A model generated the notes under the pieces. It had not been told where the DNA came from, made no database searches, and worked only from the letters and a program-made list of their open reading frames with translations. A program made the translations under genes and the position numbers. Of a stretch of DNA of 64,000 bases, positions 55,001-64,000 are shown in pieces; within the stretch, counting starts at the first letter, position 1; the number at the start of each line of letters is the position of its first letter. The DNA comes from Solen grandis (lineage: Eukaryota > Mollusca > Bivalvia > Adapedonta > Solenidae), in the NCBI GenBank assembly GCA_021229015.1, contig CM037780.1:63793323-63857322 (forward strand). Direction: 5' to 3'.

Positions 55001-55975
55001 TGTTAACCTCTCCTTTAATCTTGTATTTTCTTATTTGATAAAATAAAAGCAGAACGTAAAACATGCACCAATTTATTGCTGAAATATGCTACATAACATT
55101 TCTAAATAATCTAAAACTCGTTGTTGAAACAAGAAATAAAGTATTCGACATTTTTCCTAGATGAGGCATTCCTAAAGTCCTTCAGTATATGTTATAACAC
55201 TGATTTGAGTTCCAGCTGTGCAGCATGGGTATTTAAGACATTTAGTGATATTTTCACTTAGCGAGTGGTGTTTGGCCTTTTTCTCGTTACTGTGTAGCAA
55301 CAGTTCTCTAGCACGATACTACGCTATTGTACAAAGTTCAATATAGGAGAAGATTATCTAATAACATATGCAGATTGCAATCTCCCCCTCTCCCATATTA
55401 CTCAGCCTTAAGGAGTGAGTCACCTCCGTTGCATTATTCAGGGTGACATCTTAACAGCGTATATGTTTGGAGAAATCTATAGCGCTGTGAGATTTTATTA
55501 TGATGTCTAAAGCTAAATGCTATTTCTAACCCAAAGTACGACCTATCATTAGACCCTTTGACTTTCTGAAGAACACTTTTCTTTAAAGAATACAATATAG
55601 AATACGGTGATTTTAAAGCAGCTCGTTCACAGACGGTCATTGACTAAGGAATTGATTCTTAACTATATATGTGTATTACGTCTTTTGATAATTTAATACC
55701 CTTCTACAGATGTATGGTCGCTAACAGCAACCATCCCTGATAGTCAAAAAAATAGGCAGTTTCTTCGTCACAAGCAAAATCGTTACGATCAGTTTTGTGC
55801 CTATATTTAGAATTATGAAACCTTTAAACAGGATTGTTATTTTCATGTGCCGTCCTATGACAAATCACATTTACTCTTCGGGCATGCGCTCACTTCACAA
55901 AGACTTACTATTTCGCTACCTTGTACTTGTGTGAAGACGCCATGTTGCGAAACGTATAACTTGGTACCACAGCCA
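55001..55975. other. No gene recognised; dispersed-repeat ends
   Basis: CTAAAGTCCTTCAGTATATG near 55170 matches the end of the foldback element at 10453. TTAAAGCAGCTCGTTCACAG near 55612 recurs as TTAAAGCAGCTCCTTCACAG at about 63676, so it belongs to another dispersed repeat. Remaining sequence unremarkable. Confidence 0.45.
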
Positions 55976-56765
55976 CTTGTATGACCACATTGTGTAACAA
56001 CCGTATTTGCCCACATGGTGTAACATCAACGGCAACTGTATTTTGACCACATGGTGTAACATCAACGGCAACTGTATTTTGACCACATGGTGTAACATCA
56101 ACGGCAACTGTATTTTGACCACATGGTGTAACATCAACGGCAACCGTATTTTGACCACATGGTGTAACATCAACGGCAACCGTACCACATGGTGTAACAT
56201 CAACGGCAACTGTATTTTGACCACATGGTGTAACATCAACGGCAACCGTATTTTGACCACATGGTGTAACATCAACGGCAACTGTATTTTGACCACATGA
56301 TGTAACATCAACGGCAACCGTATTTTGACCACATGGTGTTACATGAACGGCAACTGTATTTTGACCACATGGTGTAACATCAACGGCAACTGTATTTTGA
56401 CCACATGGTGTAACATCAACGGCAACCGTATTTTGACCACATGGTGTAACATCAACGGCAACCGTATTTTGACCACATGGTGTAACATCAACGGCAACTG
56501 TATTTTGACCACATGGTGTAACATCAACGGCAACTGTATTTTGACCACATGGTGTAACATCAACGGCAACTGTATTTTGACCACATGGTGTAACATCAAC
56601 GGCAACCGTATTTTGACCACATGGTGTAACATCAACGGCAACTGTATTTTGACCACATGGTGTAACATCAACGGCAACTGTATTTTGACCACATGGTGTA
56701 ACATCAACGGCAACCGTATTTTGACCACATGGTGTAACATCAACGGCAACGTATTTTGACCACAT
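55908..56765 (-). other. 285-codon open frame generated by the 36-bp array
   Basis: Minus strand, starts MWSKYVAVDVTPCGQ, repeats a 12-residue motif over 20 times, and ends outside the array with a unique tail (QVAVVPSYTFRNMASSHKYK) before a stop. Repeat-unit variation is mostly silent in this frame (ACA/ACG Thr). Frame is broken by 35-bp and shorter units elsewhere in the array. I think it is a by-product of a 36-bp period, not a proven gene. Confidence 0.25.
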
Positions 56766-59035
56766 GGTGTAACATCAACGGCAACCGTATTTTGACCACA
56801 TGGTGTAACATCAACGGCAACTGTATTTTGACCACATGGTGTAACATCAACGGCAACGTATTTTGACCACATGGTGTACATCAACGGCAACCGTATTTGA
56901 CCACATGGTGTAACATAAACGGCAACTGTATTTTGACCACATGGTGTTACATCAACGGCAACTGTATTTTGACCACATGGTGTAACATAACGGCAACTGT
57001 ATTTTGACCACATGGTGTAACATCAACGGCAACCGTATTTTGACCACATGGTGTTACATGAACGGCAACTGTATTTTGACCACATGGTGTAACATCAACG
57101 GCAACTGTATTTTGACCACATGGTGTAACATCAACGGCAACTGTATTTTGACCACATGGTGTTACATGAACGGCAACTGTATTTGCCCACATGATGTAAA
57201 ATAAACGGCAACCGTATTTTGACCACATGGTGTTACATGAACGGCAACTGTATTTTGACCACATGGTGTTACATCAACGGCAACCGTATTTTGACCACAT
57301 GATGTAAAATAAACGGCAACGTATTTTGACCACATGGTGTAACATCAACGGCAACCGTATTTTGACCACATGGTGTAACATCAACGGCAACCGTATTTTG
57401 ACCACATGGTGTAACATCAACGGCAACTGTATTTTGACCACATGGTGTTACATGAACGGCAACTGTATTTTGACCACATGGTGTTACATCAACGGCAACC
57501 GTATTTTGACCACATGATGTAAAATAAACGGCAACTGTATTTTGACCACATGGTGTTACATGAACGGCAACTGTATTTTGACCACATGGTGTAACATCAA
57601 CGGCAACCGTATTTTGACCACATGGTGTAAAATGAACGGCAACTGTACGGCAACCGTATTTTGACCACATGGTGCTACATGAACGGCAACCGTTTTTTGA
57701 CCACATGGTGTAACATCAACGGCAACTGTATTTTGACCACATGGTGTAACATCAACGGCAACTGTATTTTGACCACATGGTGTAACATCAACGGCAACTG
57801 TATTTTGACCACATGGTGTAACATCAACGGCAACCGTATTTTGACCACATGGTGTAACATCAACGGCAACTGTATTTTGACCACATGGTGTAACATCAAC
57901 GGCAACTGTATTTTGACCACATGGTGTAACATCAACGGCAACTGTATTTTGACCACATGGTGTAACATCAACGGCAACCGTATTTTGACCACATGGTGTT
58001 ACATGAACGGCAACTGTATTTTGACCACATGGTGTAACATCAACGGCAACTGTATTTGCCCACATGATGTAAAATAAACGGCAACCGTATTTTGACCACA
58101 TGGTGTTACATGAACGGCAACTGTATTTTGACCACATGGTGTTACATCAACGGCAACCGTATTTTGACCACATGATGTAAAATAAACGGCAACGTATTTT
58201 GACCACATGGTGTAACATCAACGGCAACCGTATTTTGACCACATGGTGTAACATAACGGCAACTGTATTTTGACCACATGGTGTAACATCAACGGCAACC
58301 GTATTTTGACCACATGGTGTAACATAACGGCAACTGTATTTTGACCACATGGTGTAACATCAACGGCAACTGTATTTTGACCACATGGTGTTACATCAAC
58401 GGCAACCGTATTTTGACCACATGATGTAAAATAAACGGCAACTGTATTTTGACCACATGGTGTTACATGAACGGCAACTGTATTTTGACCACATGGTGTA
58501 ACATCAACGGCAACCGTATTTTGACCACATGGTGTAACATCAACGGCAACTGTATTTTGACCACATGGTGTAACATCAACGGCAACCGTATTTTGACCAC
58601 ATGGTGTAACATCAACGGCAACCGTATTTTGACCACATGGTGTAACATCAACGGCAACTGTATTTTGACCACATGGTGTTACATGAACGGCAACTGTATT
58701 TGCCCACATGATGTAAAATAAACGGCAACTGTATTTTGACCACATGGTGTAACATCAACGGCAACCGTATTTTGACCACATGGTGTAAAATGAACGGCAA
58801 CTGTACGGCAACTGTATTTTGACCACATGGTGTTACATGAACGGCAACTGTATTTGCCCACATGATGTAAAATAAACGGCAACCTTATTTTGAATACAAG
58901 GTGTAACATCAACGGCAACTTTATTTGCCCACATGATACAACAATGTTAACCGTATTTTGACCACATATTGTCACAACGGCAGTCGCATTTGACTACATA
59001 GTTTCACAACAATGGCAATCGTATTTTGTTCACAT
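55976..59035. repeat. 36-bp minisatellite array, about 84 units (3.06 kb)
   Basis: Core unit TATTTTGACCACATGGTGTA then ACATCAACGGCAACTG. Nearly all units are 36 bp; a few are 35 (TTTGCCCACATG) or shorter (26 bp near 56180). Edge units at 55976 and 58880-59035 are degenerate and the middle is homogeneous. Variants (GTTACATGAAC, GATGTAAAATAAAC, CCG/CTG) recur as blocks, e.g. around 57150-57330 and 57990-58200, pointing to larger-scale duplication. Three of six frames are stop-free: TTWCNINGNCIL on plus, VAVDVTPCGQNT and QLPLMLHHVVKI on minus. Confidence 0.95.
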
Positions 59036-59037
59036 TG

Positions 59038-59452
59038 TGTCAGTTATGATATTCCCCTCATACTTGTGAGCGCAGAATCGCATGGCTTGTATACGCTGCT
59101 GAGCGTACAAAGTAACACGGCTGCGAGTGACACGGCTGCGGAAATTGTGCAAATCAACAATGCATATTTTTGATATCCAGCTTCACAAGAATGCACAACT
59201 CCGCCGCCAGTCTAAAAGCATCTCAGCGATTGTGCACTCCATAACAGCAGCAGTAGCAGCATCAACATTCATGCGCAGTACCCAAAGGTCCATTGGTCAG
59301 TTAGCTCCGCCCACTGCTTATCAGCGGCAGGAGTGATATTTGAGGTAGAATAGTTACAGTTACATTGAGGCACTGTAAATAAAGCTATAGTTAAAAGCCA
59401 TCCCAGTCTTGGGTTCGATGTAAACCATCCCTTTAAGGGTCAGAACATTACA
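59038..59452. mobile_element. Possible solo LTR
   Basis: Starts TGTCAGTTATGATATTCC and ends GGTCAGAACATTACA, giving TG...CA ends about 415 bp apart. GC is higher than the surroundings, and AATAAA lies about 75 bases before the right end, as in an LTR R region. A clean 5-bp target duplication is not seen (CACAT flanks only if the ends are shifted by two bases). Left edge merges with the decayed last units of the 36-bp array. Confidence 0.35.
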
Positions 59453-60470
59453 CATGCGGGTCTTTTAATGAATAAAATTCTTAAAAGTATCAGTAAAAAA
59501 TGTTTGTTTTATGTCCATATACTTCTTAGTTTTCGTCAAAATATTTAATTAACTTGACCTGAAAATAAACGACATGTATGGACAGTTTCCTTTGAATAGA
59601 AATGTTATGTACATTTTTTTAAATGTAAACGTCCCTGAAACGGGTATATATATACTTTGTGTATTCTTACAAAAAACGGTGTACTTTATACCAGGATCAC
59701 GTTGCAAGTCAAGAATTTAAATAATACAAATGCGACATATGGTTTTGTAAAACTTAAGGGAATACTCATTTGTTTAAGAAATACATTATCAAGTGACGAT
59801 ATGTGATATTTGTGATTTTTCCCTTTTATGGAAGCACTGCAAAGAATCCATAACTAGATTATAGATATTGGCATATTTTCAAATATCAAGCACAGCAGAG
59901 CACTTGTTTCCGGTATGGACTGGTTCCAGTGATTTCGAGTACTGTTTTGATACATTCCAGATTATCGATAACCCGTCAACGATCTTCCGGTGACTGCGTA
60001 TTATATACAGAATGAAGTCATTAAGAATGCCACAGACAGAGAGTTCTCAGGGTCCGTTTCTTCGAACAAACGACTTTGGATATTGGTCATTCAGTCTGAC
60101 ATAGAAAAAAGGCCATGAATAGTTGTATCGATAAGTGAACAACGCAGTACTTGGTAGACTGAAAGCAGAATTAAGTAGCAAGGACATTTACTAATGTATC
60201 TGGCATAACCTCAAGCGAAACTTGTTCGGGTGCCAATAGAGTTAGAAAAGGAAAGGAAACCAGGCATACGTCATCAAAAACCGCTAAATAAGATATCATT
60301 TCTAGAAACATATTTTAGACTATGAAATTAAATGAAAACTTAACAGCAACAACAACAAAAACAATAAAACAAATATGGAAGCAAATCAACAAGAAAACCA
60401 TTTTATACTTTTCAATTTATACACTCATGATACAATGCTGTTTTATTTACATTTGACATCGCATATCAAT

Positions 60471-60472
<2 letters not shown>
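59453..60472. other. No feature recognised
   Basis: Unique AT-rich sequence with short CAA/AAC runs near 60345. Confidence 0.45.

Positions 60473-60514
<42 letters not shown>
60473..60514 (+). repeat. (GA)n microsatellite
   Basis: About 20 GA units. Confidence 0.95.
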
Positions 60515-60516
<2 letters not shown>

Positions 60517-61811
60517 TTATATTTGGATAATGACCACTTATATCATCCCATCTTCTCTCCATGATGAGGAAAATAACATCGTCTCTCACGCAAATCAAAG
60601 ATGTAACATGACATTCGGATGACGCTAATGAGGCCGACCATCTCAGATAACCATTGTGGACAGAGCTCATTATAAGGAGGTCCAAATAAGATTAGGGTGT
60701 GTTAGGTCACTGGAGGATATTTGTCTGTCGCCAGATAAGTGTTATTTCGTTTATCTGTACAAGTATTTATCATCTTGAGATACCGAGTTATGAATCCCGG
60801 AAGCTCTCTGTCACAAGAATGCCTGTACGTTAACGTCACGTAAGTTCTATCAATGTAGCATCGACGTAAAATATACAGGTTACCGGTACTTTAGAATGGA
60901 TAGTTTCACAGCTATTTGAATTTACAGTATTTTACACGATATTGTTGTTATATTTTTACCAGAAATAAGGAAATCACAACAGCCTACGTGACAATGTTGT
61001 GGGTAAGTTTTATGGTAAGGCGTAATAATAATGATGATGATAATAATATTAATAATAATAACAATAATAATTTGTTTCCATTAACCCGACCGACCGTATT
61101 TTTTGTACAGAGCCTTAATCTTTTTTCGTTGCATTCGGGCTATTACGGTTGCAAAACGCTGTTTTTTTTGTCAATTCCTTTAAAAAATAAGGTTAAAATG
61201 AGGAAAAAGTTGAACTACTAATAAAAAAAGTTTAGCCGTCCTATCAACCCTATTTTTTTTTCGGAGATGTTAGTGGAAACAAACAACTTTTTTCCGCCTT
61301 ATAAGGTCAAAAGGTTACCACTCCGATATATTGATAATTACCGTGCTCCTGGCTGTCCAGCTTAAAGCTGTAATGCCAGTTTACAAAAACGTCTACGAGA
61401 TAATTGGCTGGAATATACATATCAGACATATTACCATGAACATAAAGTATATGGATGGCATGCCATTGTTTTCGTATTATCAAATTGAATGCTTTATGTG
61501 TCAAAAACTGATAAATCACATCCACGGTCAATTAAAACAATATTGAGTTTCTTCAAAATTCCCCCAAAATATGCATATTTTTACTTTTTTTTTGGCTCAT
61601 TCATTTTCAGTTAAAAATGTTCATAACAAAAAGAATTAATTATTTTTATTCTCCTAATGTCTGCATGTATTTCCTATTTCCCGAGCATGATTTACGAAAA
61701 CCCAGAAGTGCCGCATTGAAAAATCATTATCTCAAAACGAAATTCATATTATTTTTATAGAAACTCTGTTAATGATATTTAAACTTCCCACTCGTACACA
61801 TTGTGTTATTT
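60515..61811. other. No gene recognised
   Basis: AAT/GAT trinucleotide patch at 61022-61072. Otherwise AT-rich sequence with short frames only. Confidence 0.45.
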
Positions 61812-61812
61812 C

Positions 61813-61889
<77 letters not shown>

Positions 61890-61912
61890 GCAGCAACAAC
61901 AACAACAACAAC
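61812..61912 (+). repeat. (CAA)n array, about 33 triplets
   Basis: Nearly pure CAA with one GCAG interruption near 61890. Confidence 0.97.
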
Positions 61913-62059
61913 ATTTTGTACATTTTAAAATTTAAACTAGTATCTCCAATTGCGAGCTTTGAAAGAAAATACGTAACTGTACGACCGAAAATTATCTTTC
62001 AGTTTTACTTTTCACACATAGAATGTTGTCTCCATATCTATTTCATTCTATGCCTCCGT

Positions 62060-62181
62060 GCATTCGGGGTCTTCCTCCACCTGTAGTTAGCTGGACGTCG
62101 CTATATGACTAAAATACTGTCGAAGCAACGGTAAACTCAAATAGTCAAGTCAAGTCAAGCGACGGTAAACTCAAATAGTCT
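62060..62181 (+). mobile_element. SINE 3' part with duplicated tail
   Basis: GCATTCGGGGTCTTCCTCCA, AGCTGGACGTCGCTATATGA, AAATACTGTCGAAGCAACGG, TAAACTCAAATAGTCAAGTC, then GACGGTAAACTCAAATAGTC again. Plus-strand copy of the element at 4565-4662; the terminal 23 bp are duplicated. Confidence 0.65.
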
Positions 62182-62307
62182 AGTCTACCACTTTTCTCAT
62201 ACTCTTAATATTGAATAAAATACAATTAATGTTAATTTTCCTTTTTTCAAATAGCCTTTGATGCATTTTTCAAATGTAAAACTTCGGAGCAACCTCGGCT
62301 TTCACAA

Positions 62308-62310
<3 letters not shown>

Positions 62311-62339
<29 letters not shown>
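62311..62339 (+). repeat. (CAA)n array, short
   Basis: Nine to ten CAA triplets. Confidence 0.95.
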
Positions 62340-62945
62340 CGAGGAAGTGCAAGACATTCTAAGCAACTGTCTTCATCACCGATTCCTTAAAATAATTAAG
62401 TTAAATGATATTCGGATTGTGATTTTAGCATTTCATGAAACATCAAAAATTGAGAATAAAAAACAACAACATTATACAAGAACTACAACAAAACACTTCC
62501 ATTTCTGTTTCACGAAAATAGTGAAATTTGTAAGAAATTGGAGACCATTTTCTGCGAGGGGCTGCAAATAACATCTATGCAATATGCAAAGTTTATATTC
62601 TCTATGTCCTTCAAATATTCAAATATATAAGCTGAGGAGAATCTCAATTTCTCGAAGGCCTGATTCAACATGTCGACTGTATATCTCTTGGAAGGATATA
62701 ATCGAGATAAAAGTGACTGAAGGAAAATATTTATAACGTAAACTTGATGTAACAACGTGTTTTATTATCATTAGATTATTCTATCGTTCATTTCCTTCTG
62801 TGCATAAATCAGAATGTTTTGTCACCAGTTAACAGATACATAATTTATCTAACTTCGTGTGTCTCGGATGTTTGTTGTTTTTGTTCGATTTTTCTCGATG
62901 TGCATTTAATTGTATCTTTAGCTTCTTGTCCATGCCAAACTATGG

Positions 62946-62946
<1 letters not shown>
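62340..62946. other. No gene recognised
   Basis: Unique AT-rich sequence between CAA arrays. Confidence 0.45.
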
Positions 62947-63007
<61 letters not shown>

Positions 63008-63050
63008 CAACAACAACAGCAGCAACAGCAGCAACAACAACAACAACAAA
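62947..63050 (+). repeat. (CAA)n with (CAG) interruptions
   Basis: About 35 triplets; interior CAGCAGCAACAGCAGCAA and one frame slip (ACACAA) near 63006. Confidence 0.97.
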
Positions 63051-63374
63051 CTTATAGATAGAGATAATAACTTTATTTGCAATGCGAATCTACGAGCCCT
63101 GTGTTCTCGAAAATATTTAAGTACGATCTCAGGCTCAAATTTGATATCGTATTTAAATCCCTAGCGAAACTAATGGGCATAGCTTGAGTATAAGTTGTCT
63201 GTTTTTATCATCTCTTAGGAAGTCCATTAGGGCATCGCATAGAAGCTCATAAGTTGTCTGTCGTCTCTGTGATTTTTCTAAATCGATTAGGCGTCGAATT
63301 AGATTGGGGAAGATTGTTGATTTTCAAGTTTACTTTGGGCAGCACATATATTTTGAGATTTTTTTGACATTATT
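63051..63374. other. No feature recognised
   Basis: AGAAGCTCATAAGTTGTCTG and TTGAGTATAAGTTGTCTGT near 63185-63260 form a loose 60-bp repetition. Otherwise unremarkable. Confidence 0.4.
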
Positions 63375-63647
63375 ATGACCCTGCTTTTATTCCTTCCGAG
63401 GTCATCTCGGAGCGGCCACGTCGAGCTCGTACAGCAAACTATCGCAAAAATACCCCGAGTACCCCGTGCAAACACGTGTTTCCCCTCGAACCACCAAGGT
63501 TATTGCACACTTAACCTTCTACTGTCTTCCGGGTGTCTTGAGAACATCGTCGCTGGGAGGGCTCCACAAATAGCACCGTCGCAATTTGTTTACGCTGATG
63601 CCCCAGTGATGCTTCCAGGCGGATTTGTATTTGTTCACGTCTTTTAA
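63375..63647 (+). CDS. GC-richer open frame, unidentified
   Basis: ATG to TAA, 90 codons, reading MTLLLFLPRSSRSGHVELVQ, then CFPSNHQGYCTLNLLLSSGC, LENIVAGRAPQIAPSQFVYA and VMLPGGFVFVHVF. Base composition is clearly richer in G and C than the flanks, unlike the chance frames elsewhere. No known domain, no promoter or splice signals established. Could be a small exon or part of a mobile element. Confidence 0.25.
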   Translation: MTLLLFLPRSSRSGHVELVQQTIAKIPRVPRANTCFPSNHQGYCTLNLLLSSGCLENIVAGRAPQIAPSQFVYADAPVMLPGGFVFVHVF

Positions 63648-64000
63648 CTAAGACCATCTACAATATACCTTTATTTAAAGCAGCTCCTTCACAGATGATC
63701 GGTAGAAATTAAAAAAATAATATACCATTCTCCCTCGTTAATTTTGGTGAAGTCTTAGCGTCCAGTGTTGGTCACATTTCACAGGAATTCGCTATTTTTT
63801 TAAACAAAACTTCGGCGAAATCAGTTAAATTTAAAATATGGTATCCGCGAAGAAGAGTCTTGCGGTATCACGTGACACGTTCCGCAAGATGACGTCTTGA
63901 TGTCAGCGCAAGCAGGAAGAACTGATTTTATCGTCTAAGTGACAGTTAATGAAAATAGAAATTCTAAATGTAGGTTTCATAATTCTATATATAGTTTCAA
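63648..64000. other. Right edge of window, dispersed-repeat motif only
   Basis: TTAAAGCAGCTCCTTCACAG near 63676 recurs at about 55612. GACGTCTTGATGTCAG near 63890 resembles GGCGTCTTGATGTCAG in the right arm of the 3.3-kb element (about 54450), so a relative of that element may begin here. Confidence 0.35.

Noticed and set aside
56007..56759. Long plus-strand open frames repeating TTWCNINGN
   Set aside because: They arise because the 36-bp period keeps a stop-free frame. The common unit variants change Arg and Cys here, frames break at short units, and there are no gene signals.
61772..62086. Poly-Thr protein on the plus strand
   Set aside because: Simple translation of the CAA array, ending in unrelated SINE sequence.

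Overview
The window is eukaryotic, AT-rich and repeat-rich, and looks like nuclear DNA of a bivalve mollusc. The evidence is small exons with GT-AG introns, many microsatellites and MITEs, tRNA-derived SINEs, and interspersed repeats ending in motifs such as GGCCATCATGGCCCTCTTGT that I associate with bivalve genomes. The clade is an inference. A 100-base N run at 46325-46424 is an assembly gap.

Region 1 (1-28.2 kb) holds the genes. A plus-strand gene enters from the left and ends in a terminal coding exon (298-565). Facing it is the 3' part of a minus-strand ankyrin-repeat gene. I reconstructed ten of its exons by hand: 28093-28211, 24002-24244, 21373-21587, 15994-16422, 11352-11552, 10780-10881, 9791-9934, 9002-9163, 8377-8514 and 2363-2416. 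All use GT-AG sites and join into one reading frame of 601 residues with a stop. The 5' end lies outside what I can recognise; the first exon seen starts inside an ankyrin repeat. The introns carry MITEs, SINEs and a 50-bp minisatellite of about 26 copies. That minisatellite repeats the 3' splice-site motif of the adjacent exon.

Region 2 (28.2-46.3 kb) has no gene I can identify. It holds an 18-bp minisatellite, a near-complete tRNA-headed SINE, several MITEs and homopolymer tracts.

Region 3 (46.4-55 kb) is a transposon graveyard: tandemly patterned bivalve repeats, then a Tc1/mariner-like transposase pseudogene. The pseudogene is split by a 3.3-kb element with inverted arms of about 420 bp, which itself contains a piggyBac-like MITE flanked by TTAA.

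Region 4 (55-64 kb) is dominated by a 3.06-kb array of a 36-bp minisatellite that is open in three of six frames. A possible solo LTR follows, then a cluster of CAA trinucleotide arrays, and an unassigned GC-richer open frame near the right end.
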